NCBI RefSeq assembly: GCF_029867415.1
Contig: NW_026705449.1
Coordinates: 608,509 to 672,508 of the forward strand
From: Vicia villosa
Lineage: Eukaryota; Streptophyta; Magnoliopsida; Fabales; Fabaceae
Reading direction: 5' to 3'
Length of the DNA stretch: 64,000 nt
Each line of letters begins with the position of its first letter. Position 1 is the first letter of the stretch. The notes below the pieces were generated by a model. The model saw only the letters and a list, made by a program, of their open reading frames with translations, did no database searches and was not told the origin of the DNA. A program made the translations under genes and the position numbers. Positions 23,653 through 34,800 of the stretch are shown here, piece by piece.

Positions 23653-24151
23653 GAAATATGTTTATTTCAAAATATTGACGATAAAATAAACATGATATTT
23701 TTTTTATTAATTTATTTATTTTAGTAAAGGAGAGTATATAGAAAAATATTTATTTTAAAATATTGACAAATATGAGTATTGGTTGACCGTGAAAATATGG
23801 GGTGGTTTTAATTAATGAAGCATAGTTATTAGGAGTGAAACAAAAAAATTGTGATGTCAGTTACCTCTCTATTTCTCTGATTTCTCTACTTAATAATAAT
23901 TGACTATTCATTTTCTATATTTCACACATCTAGAAACACAAATTCAAAAAAAAAAACATATTGAGATTAAAGATAAGTTTGAAGTGAAGAAGAAAGAACA
24001 AAGAATCAAGTATTAATGAATATCACTTAGACTTCATACAAGTGAGAATATTTTTACACTTTTTTGTATTTTTCATTGCTACCGATCTATTGTTAGAAAA
24101 TCGAAGTATTTGTATATTTTGTTTAAGAATAACATATTGGTGAGCCTTCTT

Positions 24152-24393
24152 GTTGAATCATGTTTTTTTGTGTGTTCTCATGAAAAAGAAATAGGTAAAC
24201 AAAGAGTAAATTTTCATGTTGTAGTTGTTTTACGGTATTGAAAGAAAGACATGAGATATTGTAATCGATCAAACGTTGAATCATATTTTTTGTGTGATCT
24301 CTTGAAAAAGAAATAGGTAAGCAAAGAGTCCGTTTTCATGTTGTACTTATTTTACAGTAATGAAATAAAGACATGAGATATTGTAATCATTCC
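24152..24393. repeat. about 122-base direct repeat, two copies
   Basis: The copy at 24152 (GTTGAATCATGTTTTTTTGT onward, ending GATATTGTAATCGATC) is followed by a diverged copy at 24275 (GTTGAATCATATTTTTTGTG onward, ending GATATTGTAATCATTC). Shared words include CATGAAAAAGAAATAGGTAA-like and AAAGACATGAGATATTGTAA. Nothing coding is seen. Confidence 0.75.
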
Positions 24394-24462
24394 AACATAT
24401 TCCCGTATAGGTTTAATCTTATATATTATAAATATCAAGAAATAAATTGTGCTCATGGTGTG

Positions 24463-24690
24463 AAAAAAAATTTAAATAACCACCTTTAATAAAAAAATTA
24501 AAAAAAAAACTATATTTTCGGGATATTTACCAAAATGTCTAGGTTTGGGACACCCTATAAGTGGATGCGCCAAACCAAATGGCGCATACTTAAGGAACTA
24601 GCCAAATGGAATGGCGCAAACCCTAAAAATTTAGGGCAAAATAAAAGTAGCCAATCCAAATGGCGCATAAGGCCATGTCCTAACACATAG
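24463..24690 (+). repeat. MULE left terminal inverted repeat
   Basis: Begins with an A run, then TTTAAATAACCACC. It passes through GGGATATTTACCAAAATGTC and GGTTTGGGACACCC into GATGCGCCAAACCAAATGGC and further GCGCCA/TGGCGC hairpin units. It is the reverse complement, with some divergence, of 47870-48126. Confidence 0.75.
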
Positions 24691-24966
24691 GCGCCATTTC
24701 ATCTGGCTCCTATGTGTTGGGTTATTTTTTTTAAGAAAAAAAACACCATTTGGCTATTTTCGTGCACCGTTTTTGATTTCGGTCTATTAATTTCGGAAAA
24801 ATGTCTGATAAATCGATTTCACAAAATGCGTAGTAACCTTGATCAATGTTTGCGTCGTCGATTTCGATTTTTCACTAAAGCACACTTTATTGATGAAGGA
24901 GTAAAAAAACGTTACAAGAGGTGGTAAGCGAAATTGATACATTGTCGTAAAAAAATAGAGAGTAGA

Positions 24967-27900
24967 TTAAACTTGCGACGAGGTCGAGCCACGATTAGGG
25001 CATCTTTTTCTATTGTGCCCCACCTGACGACAAATGCTGCATTTTCTTTCCATTTTGTCGTGGACGTCCATTTCGGTTCTAATCCGAGTACTATTGGGAC
25101 GACCCTTTTTCTTTCGCCGCATTGCGTCGTTATGCCAAACTACCCCCCATCATACTCAGGCCAGTAATCCTCCTTGGCTACCACTGGAAATGCAGCACTG
25201 TAAACTCGGAGCAATGTCTGAGTCTTGTAAATTGGAGACAGTAGTGATTTTGCGTCGCGGTGCGCAAACGCACATGCAGCTATGACGTGTGAGCAAGGCA
25301 TACGAAAAGCTTGAAACCTTCCATAGTCGCACCAAACTTCATCCAGCAGAACCCTATACTGTTGTCTTGGCAAACCCTCATTGTGGTCAATTGTTTCGCG
25401 CACACTGAACGTGCGGTTGAACCGGTCGAAAGAAGTTACTTGATGAGTGTTTGCTTTTGCCGATTGCTGTTGCATAAATTTCATGCAACTATCACTTAAC
25501 AGTTGACCAGATTGTCTAACATCACCCAATTTCCTGCCTTTCGTTGAGAATAGCGAAGCCATCCTAAAGTAGGTTGCCTCCACTAGTGCTGTGATAGGAA
25601 GGTTACGAATGCCTTTGAAAACTCCATTCATTGATTCCACCAGATTTGTCATCATATGGCCCCATCGCACGCCTTGGTCATAAGCCCTAGTCCATTTCTC
25701 CCTAGAAAGGTTATCTATCCAACTTCCTGCATCTGGATTTGTCAGTGCAATCTCACTCCGATAATGCTGGAATGTGGGTTGGGTTAATGCATAACCAGCA
25801 TTGACCAGGGCCTTCCTGAGATGCCTGTCCTTGATCTCCCGCATGAAGTTCTGGGCGATGTGGCGAATACAATAGACGTGTTTTGATGGCGGGTCATGCC
25901 ATCCGTTTGCTGGATTATTATAAGCACTCTCAATGGAAGCGTGCCTATCAGAGATTAAATAGATGTCCGGATGAGGAGCAACATGTTCTCGGAGGTTCCT
26001 TAGAAAGAAACTCCAAGCCGCGACAGTTTCACCTTCAACAATTGCGAACGCCACTGGAAAAATGTTGTTGTTCCCGTCCTGTGCAACCGCCATAAGCATG
26101 GTTCCTTTGTATTTGCGGTATAACCATGTTCCATCAATTTAAAGTATGGGTTTACAATGTGCAAACCCTCGTACGCAAGGTTTGAACGCCCAAAATAGCC
26201 GATGTAATATTCCGTTTCCTTGGTCAGGGTTTCCATCCGGTGCATGCGCGGGCAGTGTCTCTAGAATAGTAACAGTGCCAGGTGCGTAACTTTGTAGCGC
26301 AGTAAGGTAGCGGGGAAGAATTTTGTATGACTCCTCCCAGTTGCCGTAGACTATCTCAATTGCCTTTGTTTTTGCAACCCACGCCTTTCTATAAGATGGA
26401 GTGTAGTTGAAGGTTGTAACGATATGCGAGATAATATTTTTGACCTTCAAAGACGGATCAGCGCTTATTAGAGGCAAGATCTCCTGACAGATGAGATCGC
26501 CATTGAGTTTTGTATGATCCTGGGAAGTGTTAGGGTTGACACACGTGTGTTGTTGCGTAATCGACCCTATTTTCCATGCATTACTTCTCTTCCTATAAGA
26601 AGACAACAGTCTGAAGCCACACTCTGGATTCTTACAAGTGATTACATACCGTTCTAGGTTTGAACGATCTACTTCAAAATCAACGTTGTGCGCCTTGTGC
26701 CATTTTTTATTGTTCTAAGACATGCCTCCTTAGAAGGAAACTTGTCTCCTTCCTTTAACTCATCGTCATTTTGGATGTACGGTGTGAAGAAGATGTCGGA
26801 TGATGGTTCGTCACCTTGAAGGTTCAAGTTACTCATATGTGGTGGAGGTGCGTACACATGGGCTGGAGGCACCGTCGGATTCCTCGTTGACCATGTCGTC
26901 AAATTTAGTTTCCAAATCTTCTTCTTCCTCGTCTATGACATCAACCTCTTCTTGCTCGTTGACTAGTGGGTCTATAACTTGCGACTGGACAACATGAGTT
27001 TCTTGTGTCCCAACCTGTAGAGTAACGTACAACTCGATGGAATCCAAGCCAGAGTATTCGTGGGTAGTAAACATATCTTGCAGGTCTTCGTCATTTGCAA
27101 TCTCCATCTCATAAAACTTGACGGTGTTGTTGTCATTGAAAGAGGGACATTGGTAAAAAATGTTTGCAATAGGACCCATTGTAATCTTAGCGTGTAGTCG
27201 CTGAATGAAGGATGTAGGGGTGGAAATAGGCCAGGCCGATAACAGGGGCCTACAGGCTAGCCTATATAGGCTCAGGCCAGGCCACACATTATTGTTAAAT
27301 AGAAAAGGCCTAGGCTTTTTTATAAGCCTATTTAGTTAAAAAGGCTAGGCCTTAGGCCCTAAAAGAAGCCTTTTAAGCCTATCAGGCCGGCCTATTTAAA
27401 TAAATATGAATACTTTTTTATTATCTTTATGTTATGTTTTATACTTTGAATTGAAATACATAAATAAAATTTGGTTATCTTGAAGAACTTGTGAAAATAA
27501 GATGAAAACATCTGATGAACATTGTTTTTATAAGTTCTCTTAAACAAATAGTCTCCTAGAACTTATGCTAAGAGGTAAGTTAAAATAAGTCGATGCAATA
27601 AATTTTTAGTCTCTTGGTCTTTTAATTAGTTAGTCTATTTAAACGTTATTTTAATTGCTTATATACATATGTCTAAAACAAATAGGCTTTTATATAGGCT
27701 AACAGGCTAACCAGGCCATCAAAAAGGCCAGGCTCAGGCCTAAAAAATAAGCCTACGACAGGCCACAGGCCAGGCTTAGGGTTCATTTATTTTGACAGGC
27801 CAGGCTTAGGCTTGGCAAAGCCTAGCTCGGCCCAACCTATTTCCACCCCTAGAAGGATGTAAAGGTGGCTCTTTTGCTTAACAAAAATGGCACAACCTGA

Positions 27901-27989
27901 GTGTTTCTCATCACAAAACCAGCTATTTCATGTGAGTAGGTCTCACTATTTAGATGGGCATGTACAAGGTATTGGGTAGATGAAGCCAT
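24967..27989 (-). pseudogene. MULE transposase (MuDR/MURA type), broken
   Basis: ATG at 27989. The first exon-like stretch (MASSTQYLVHAHLNS) is interrupted by the hAT MITE and resumes at IQRLHAKITMGP. An acidic linker follows, then the N-terminal MuDR region (FNYTPSYRKAWVAKTKAIE), then the MULE catalytic domain with IDGTWLYRKYKG, LISDRHASIESAY and NLVESMNGVFKG as probable D, D and E. A SWIM-type zinc region follows (CDYGRFQAFRMPCSHVIAAC), where the second cysteine is tyrosine. After a frameshift in a G run near 25143 comes a C-terminal CCHC knuckle (CSICRQVGHNRKRC), ending at a stop at 24967. An in-frame TAA precedes IDGTW, and other frame changes lie near 26600-26850. Not functional as read. 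Confidence 0.85.
27215..27851. mobile_element. hAT-type MITE, copy 3
   Basis: A 637-base element, TAGGGGTGGAAATAGGCC to GGCCCAACCTATTTCCACCCCTA-type end (inverted termini TAGGGGTGGAAATAGG / CCTATTTCCACCCCTA), with the perfect 8-base duplication GAAGGATG (27207-27214 and 27852-27859). Same family as copies 1 and 2, with an AGGCC-rich interior. It lies in the first coding part of the MULE transposase, and excising it with one duplication copy restores the reading frame across the site. Confidence 0.9.
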
Positions 27990-28120
27990 TTTTTCGGGTT
28001 AGTGTTTGGGTGTTGCAATTTTAGGTCAGAGTAGGCAATATTGATTGTGTGTGTTGTAATGTTTAGAAAATATTGGTTGTCTTATATAGGGTAATTCTTA
28101 CAGCTTTGCATTGTCTCAAG

Positions 28121-28438
28121 ACACACAAATGCTGATATATGTTTGTCCCAAGATTTCAAATTGAACATAAAAGACAGACACACGCTGATCTAGGTCTGTC
28201 ACAATATGCCAACATGACGAGACTAGACAGACGCACGCTGATCTATGTCTGTCCCAAGATTCCAACATGACGAGACTAGACATACGCACGCTGATCTATG
28301 TCTATAACAGGATTCCAAATTGACGAGACTAGACAGACGCATGCTGATCTAGGTCTGTCCCAAGATTCCAACACGACGCGACTAGACAGACGCACGCTGA
28401 TCTATGTCTGTCCCAAGAGTCCAACATGACGCGACATG
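28121..28438. repeat. 53-base tandem repeat, about six copies
   Basis: Units of about 53 bases built from ACAGACGCACGCTGATCTAT, GTCTGTCCCAAGATTCCAAC and ATGACGAGACTAG. Five clear copies run from 28174 to about 28438, with a more diverged one before. They lie just upstream of the transposase start, between that promoter and the retrotransposon insertion, within the MULE. Confidence 0.85.
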
Positions 28439-28605
28439 ATCACAAGATTCCAACATGATTTGGAGAAAAAATTATAAAGAATAAAATTATAAAAAAATTG
28501 AAATGTGTGTTTTAGAAGTGTTACTATCTCTATAATTATTTATAAAAAATTAAAAATGAAATAAAATCATTTTTTAATCATATTTTAGCGATGTAAATAT
28601 ACAGG

Positions 28606-29816
28606 TGTTAGAACAAGATTTGTTCTGATCAATATTCTTAGTTTTGATGATAACAAGGATATGAATTTTGTGTGAGATAATGTGGTACTCTAATACATTG
28701 CAATTTCCCTTTCAGGAAATATATAAAGAGTATGCACAAATCAGCGCTCAGAAGCTTTGTCTCAGAAGGTTCAGCATGCAACATCAGAACATGGTCTGGC
28801 AAGACATCAGAAGATGGTCAAGGCAGAATCAGAACATGAGTCTAGCATCAGAAGAACTTGAGATCAGAAGCAGAAGCACTGAAGTTCTCATGGTATCACG
28901 CTCAGAAGCACTTCAAGGTCAGAAGACAAGAAGATGCTATGCACCAAGCTGTTTGACTCTGATGATATTCAAACGTTGTATACACAAACATCAAATCAGA
29001 AGAAAGTACAGGTGGAAGGCTACGCTGACTGGCAAAAAGGAACGCTGGAAGCTATTAAAGGCAACGTCAGTAGACACAGCGTGAACAAGGCTCGAGGTAG
29101 TTGACAAAAGCGTGAAACATTAAATGCAATGCTGTACGGAATACGCAAAGCATTAAATGCTCCCAACGGTCATCTTCTCAAGTGCCTATAAATATGAAGT
29201 TCTGATGAGAAGCAAGGTTACCAATTCTGAACGAACTTATTCTGAAAAACTTGCTGAAACGCTGTTCAACTCAAAACTCAGAAACTTCATCTTCATCAAA
29301 GCTCACTACATTGCTGTTGTAATATATTAGTGAGATTAAGCTTAAACGTTAAGAGAAATATCACTGTTGTGATTATAGCTTTTCAGAAGCATTTGTAATA
29401 CTCTTAGAATTGATTACATTAATTTGTAAGTAACTAGAGTGATCAAGTGTTGATCAGGATACTCTAGGAAGTCTTAGCTTGTGTCTAAGCAGTTGTAATT
29501 AGAGTGAGCACGTGGTGGTCAGGATACTCTAAGAAAGTCTTAGCATGTGTCTAAGCATTTGTTCCTAGAGTGATCAGGTTGTGATCAGGATACTCTAGAA
29601 GACTTAGTCGTGGGCTAAGTGGAAAACCATTGTAATCTGTTGCGATTAGTGGATTAAATCCTCAGGTGAGGTAAATCACTCCGTGGGGGTGGACTGGAGT
29701 AGTTTAGTTAACAACGAACCAGGATAAAAATAACTGTGCAAATTGTTTTTATCGTTCAAGTTTTTAAGACTACACTTATTCAAACCCCCCCTTTCTAAGT
29801 GTTTTTCTATCCTTCA
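28606..29816 (+). mobile_element. 5' LTR of SIRE-type element
   Basis: Starts TGTTAGAACAAGATTTG and ends TTTTTCTATCCTTCA. A TATA box TATAAATA is at 29187-29194, with a leader following that contains repeated TAGAGTGATCA words (29438-29600). It is followed directly by the primer-binding site. Compared with the 3' LTR it lacks 8 bases (TATGGAAG region) near 28850. Confidence 0.9.
29187..29194 (+). promoter_or_regulatory. TATA box in SIRE 5' LTR
   Basis: TATAAATA inside GTGCCTATAAATATG, preceded by ATTAAATGCTCCCAACGG. The same block occurs in both 3' LTR copies near 37790 and 42815. It is probably the element's own promoter. Confidence 0.6.
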
Positions 29817-29818
29817 AT

Positions 29819-29832
29819 TGGCATCAGAGCGC
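29819..29832 (+). promoter_or_regulatory. primer-binding site, initiator tRNA-Met type
   Basis: TGGCATCAGAGCGC lies two bases after the LTR end. Ty1/copia elements usually use TGGTATCAGAGC, complementary to the initiator methionine tRNA; here the fourth base is C. The same variant is present in the SIRE copy at 51075. Confidence 0.7.
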
Positions 29833-29902
29833 CGGTTCTAAGGTGCAAGCACTTAACCGTGTTTAGAAAAGATTCAGGAAGAGAAAAACGCTTCAGTAAA
29901 AG

Positions 29903-31828
29903 ATGGCTGGTGAAATTCCAACAAATACATCTGCATCTACATCTGGCTCTGCTGAGCAATACAATGGTAACAATGGTTATACTAGACCACCAGTATTTGA
30001 TGGTGAAAACTTTGAATACTGGAAAGATAAACTGGAAAGTTACTTTCTTGGTCTAGATGGTGAATTATGGGATCTTCTGATGGATGGTTACAAACATCCA
30101 GTGAAAGCCAGTGGCACAAGGCTTACAAGGCAAGAAATGGATGATGATCAGAAGAAGCTTTTCAAGAATCATCATAAATGTAGGACTGTTTTGCTGAATG
30201 CTATCTCTCATGCTGAGTATGAGAAGATATCTAACAGGGAAACTGCCCATGATATATATGAGTCATTGAAAATGACCCATGAGGGAAATACTCAAGTCAA
30301 GGAGACTAAAGCTCTTTCTCTAATCCAGAAATATGAAGCCTTCAAGATGGAGGATGATGAAGATATTGAGAAGATGTTCTCAAGATTTCAAACTCTAACT
30401 GCTGGATTGAGAGTTCTGGATAAAGGCTACACCAAGGCTGATCATGTAAAGAAGATCATCAGAAGCTTACCCCGAAGATGGGGTCCAATGGTGAGTGCAT
30501 TCAAGATTGCCAAGAATCTGAATGAAGTTTCGTTGGAAGAGCTTATCAGTGCCTTGAGAAGCCATGAAATAGAGCTGGATGCAAACGAGCCTCAGAAGAA
30601 AGGTAAGTCTATTGCATTAAAATCTAATGTTAAAAAATGCACTAACGCTTTTCAGGCTAGAGAAGAAAATCCTGAAGAATCAGAATCTGAAGAAGAAGAT
30701 GAACTGTCCATGATCTCCAGAAGGGTAAACCAACTCTGGAAAAGCAAGCAAAGGAAGTTCAGAGGCTTCAGAAGTTCAAAGAGATTTGAACGAGGAGAAT
30801 CTTCTGGTGACAGAAGATCTGACAAGAAGAAGGCTGTCTGCTATGAGTGCAATGAGCCTGGACATTACAAGAACGAGTGTCCAAAACTTCAGAAGGAGAA
30901 TCCCAAGAAGAAGTTTCATAAGAAGAAAGGTCTTATGGCAACATGGGATGATTCTGAATCACAATCAGAATCAGACTCTGAAGAAGAGCAAGCCAACTTC
31001 GCGCTGATGGCTACAGAAGATGATGGATCAGAATCTACATCAGAATCAGATTCTGAAGAGGTCTTTTCTGAACTATCTAGAGAAGAGTTAGTTTCCAATT
31101 TAACAAAACTTCTGGAACTCAAGGCTCATCTTAGTATCAAATACAAAAAGCTGAAAAAGCAGTTTGAATTGGAAACTAAGAAGCTGGAATTGGAAAATTC
31201 TGAACTGAAGGAAAATGTTTTAAATCTATCCAAAGATAGTGGATCTCCTTCTGAAACAGAAAAATCCATTCCTACCATGAATCATATTCTGAAAGAATAT
31301 GACTCGAGCTTCAGAAAGTTCTTATCTAGAAGTATTGGCAGAAGTCATCTTGCTTCTATGATATATGGTGTTTCTGGAAACAGAAGGTTTGGTTTTGGCT
31401 ATGAGGGTGATACCTCACATAAATTTGAACCTGTTGATGATCTGAAGATCACATACAAGCCATTGTATGATCAGTTCAAATATGGTCATGCACATGATAT
31501 TAGGCTCACTTCACATGCACAGAAGTTTAACACTGTTCACACCAAGAAGCTTGTGACACATCCTAAGAAATATCATGCTGACAAACCTAAAGAATATCAT
31601 GCTGTTCCTCCTGTTAAATATTCTGCTAAACCCAAGTTCAATCAGAACTTGAGGAGAACTAACAAGAAAGGACCCAAGAAATTGTGGGTACCTAAGGAGA
31701 AGATAATTTCTGTTGCAGATATCCTTGGCGGCAAAGAGGACAAAAAGCAAAATGTCATGGTACCTGGACTCTGGGTGCTCGCGACACATGACGGGAAGAA
31801 GGTCTACATTCCAAGACCTGGTGCTTAA
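29903..31828 (+). CDS. gag: SIRE-type Gag
   Basis: A 641-residue open frame starting at the first ATG after the primer site. The N-terminal part holds VFDGENFEYWKDKLESYF and the retrotransposon gag core (residues about 30-220; KALSLIQKYEAFKM, FSRFQTLTAGLRVL). A CCHC zinc knuckle CYECNEPGHYKNEC lies near residue 313 for RNA binding. Serine/glutamate-rich acidic blocks and a charged coiled-coil-like region (about 390-440) follow. The last 39 residues overlap the start of pol, which lies in the +1 frame. It is not interrupted. Confidence 0.9.
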   Translation: MAGEIPTNTSASTSGSAEQYNGNNGYTRPPVFDGENFEYWKDKLESYFLGLDGELWDLLMDGYKHPVKASGTRLTRQEMDDDQKKLFKNHHKCRTVLLNAISHAEYEKISNRETAHDIYESLKMTHEGNTQVKETKALSLIQKYEAFKMEDDEDIEKMFSRFQTLTAGLRVLDKGYTKADHVKKIIRSLPRRWGPMVSAFKIAKNLNEVSLEELISALRSHEIELDANEPQKKGKSIALKSNVKKCTNAFQAREENPEESESEEEDELSMISRRVNQLWKSKQRKFRGFRSSKRFERGESSGDRRSDKKKAVCYECNEPGHYKNECPKLQKENPKKKFHKKKGLMATWDDSESQSESDSEEEQANFALMATEDDGSESTSESDSEEVFSELSREELVSNLTKLLELKAHLSIKYKKLKKQFELETKKLELENSELKENVLNLSKDSGSPSETEKSIPTMNHILKEYDSSFRKFLSRSIGRSHLASMIYGVSGNRRFGFGYEGDTSHKFEPVDDLKITYKPLYDQFKYGHAHDIRLTSHAQKFNTVHTKKLVTHPKKYHADKPKEYHAVPPVKYSAKPKFNQNLRRTNKKGPKKLWVPKEKIISVADILGGKEDKKQNVMVPGLWVLATHDGKKVYIPRPGA

Positions 31829-34800
31829 GCCAGGTGGAGAAGTCAAGTTTGGAGGAGATCAGAAGGGCAAAATCATTGGTTCTGGAACCATAAGTCTTAG
31901 TAACTCTCCTTCCATAACTAGTGTACTTCTTGTAGAAGGATTAACGCATAACTTATTGTCCATAAGTCAATTAAGTGACAATGGTTATGATATAATCTTC
32001 AATCAAAAGTCTTGCAAGGCTGTAAGTCAGAAGGATGGCTCAATCCTATTTACAGGCAAGAGAAAGAACAACATTTATAAGATTGATCTTTCTGATCTTG
32101 AGAAGCAGAAGGTGACTTGTCTTATGTCTGTTTCTGAGGAGCAATGGATCTGGCACAGAAGATTAGGACATGCTAGTTTGAGAAAGATTTCTCAGATTAA
32201 CAAACTAAATCTGGTCAGAGGACTCCCAAATCTGAAATACAAATCAGATGCTCTTTGTGAAGCATGTCAGAAGGGCAAGTTCTCCAAACCTGCATTCAAG
32301 TCTAAGAATGTTGTTTCTTCCTCAAGGCCGTTAGAACTCTTGCACATTGATCTGTTTGGCCCAGTCAAAACAGCATCTGTCAGAGGAAAGAAATATGGAT
32401 TAGTCATTGTAGATGATTATAGCCGCTGGACATGGGTAAAGTTCTTGAAACATAAGGATGAGTCTCATTCAGTGTTCTTTGAATTCTGCACTCAGATCCA
32501 ATCTGAGAAAGAGTGCAAAATCATAAAGGTCAGAAGTGATCATGGTGGCGAATTTGAGAACAGATTCTTTGAGGAGTTCTTCAAAGAAAATGGTATTGCC
32601 CATGATTTCTCTTGTCCTAGAACTCCACAGCAAAATGGAGTTGTAGACCGAAAGAATAGGACTCTACAAGAAATGGCCAGAACCATGATCAATGAAACCA
32701 ATATGGCTAAGCATTTCTGGGCAGAAGCAATAAACATTGCGTGTTATATTCACAATAGAATCTCTATCAGACCTATTCTAAATAAGATTCCTTATGAATT
32801 GTGGAAGAACAGAAAGCCCAACATTTCATATTTCCATCCTTTTGGATGTGTATGTTTTATTCTGAATACTAAAGATCATCTTGGTAAGTTTGATTCTAAA
32901 GCACAAAAGTGTTTCCTTCTTGGATATTCTGAACGCTCTAAAGGCTACAGAGTATACAATACTGAAACATTGATTGTAGAAGAATCAATCAATATCAGGT
33001 TTGATGATAAGCTTGGTCTTGAAAAACCAAAGCAGTTTGAGAATTTTGCATATTTTGATATTGATATATCAGAAGCAGTAGAACCAAGAAGCAAAGCTGC
33101 AGAAGCTGGCAGTCTCAGAAGCAATGGATCAGAAGATCAAGTTGCTGCATCTTTAGAGAATCTCAGGATTTCTGAAGAGGCAACAGTCAGAAGATCACCT
33201 AGACTTGCTTCAGCTCATTCAGAAGATGAGATCCTTGGGAAGAAAGATGATCCCATCAGAACAAGGGCATTCCTTAAGAACAATGCAGAATGTCAATTAG
33301 GTCTTGTTTCTTTGATCGAGCCAACTTCTGTTGATCAAGCTCTAGAAGATCCAGACTGGATAATTGCCATGCAAGAAGAACTCAATCAGTTTACAAGGAA
33401 TGATGTATGGGACTTGGTTCCTAGACCAAAAGGTTTTAACATCATCGACACTAAGTGGGTGTTCAGAAACAAGCTAAGCGAGAAGGGAGAAGTGGTAAGA
33501 AACAAAGCCAGACTAGTTGCTCAAGGTTATAGTCAGCAAGAAGGGATTGACTACACAGAAACCTTTGCACCAGTGGCCAGGTTAGAATCTATTCGTCTAT
33601 TAATTTCTTTTGCCACTCAACATAACATCACTCTTTATCAGATGGATGTCAAGAGTGCCTTCTTAAATGGTTATATAGATGAAGAAGTTTATGTCCATCA
33701 ACCTCCTGGTTTTGAAGACTCCAAGTCTCCAAATCATGTTTTTAAATTAAAGAAATCATTATACGGATTGAAGCAAGCTCCGAGAGCTTGGTATGAACGT
33801 TTAAGTTCTTTCCTTCTGGAAAATGGTTTCACTAGAGGAAAAGTGGACACTACTCTCTTTTGTAAAACCTTTAAAAAGGATATTTTAATATGTCAAATAT
33901 ATGTTGATGATATCATCTTTGGAACATCTAATGCTACACTTGGAAAGGAGTTTGCTGAGTCTATGCAGGCTGAATTTGAAATGAGCATGATGGGAGAACT
34001 CAAGTATTTCCTTGGGATTCAAATCAACCAAACTTCTGATGGAACCTATGTTCATCAAACGAAGTATGTGAAAGAACTTCTGAAGAAGTTTAATCTTTCT
34101 GAAAGCAAAGAAGCCAAAACTCCTATGCATCCAACATGTGTCCTAGGTAAGGATGAGGTAAGTAAGAAGGTAGATCAGAAGTTGTACAGAGGTATGATTG
34201 GATCTCTTCTATACCTAACTGCTTCTAGACCTGACATTCTCTTCAGTGTTTGTTTGTATGCTAGATTCCAATCAGATCCGAGAGAATCTCATTTAACTGC
34301 GGTTAAGAGAATTCTGAGGTATCTGAAAGGTACTACTAATGTTGGTTTAGTTTACAGAAGATCCAAAGATTACAACTTAGTAGGATTCTGTGATGCTGAC
34401 TATGCTGGAGATAGAATAGAAAGAAAGAGCACTTCTGGAAGTTGTCAATTTCTTGGAAGTCATCTGATCTCATGGTACAGCAAGAAGCAAGCTACAATTG
34501 CCCTCTCAACAACAGAAGCAGAATATGTTGCTGCTGCTGGTTGTAGCATACAAATGCTCTGGATGAGAAGTCAGCTGGAATATTATCAGATATATGAGAG
34601 TAACATTCCTATTTTCTGTGATAATACTTCTGCTATATGTTTATCTAAGAATCCTATCTTACATTCAAAAGCTAAACATATTGAGATTAAACATCATTTC
34701 ATAAGGGACTATGTTCAGAAGGGTGTTATATCTTTAAACTTTGTGGATACAGACCATCAATGGGCTGATATCTTTACAAAACCCCTTGCTGAAGATAGGT

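Noticed and set aside
28121..28438. CRISPR-like array
   Set aside because: The repeats are contiguous 53-base units without unique spacers, in a plant nuclear context.
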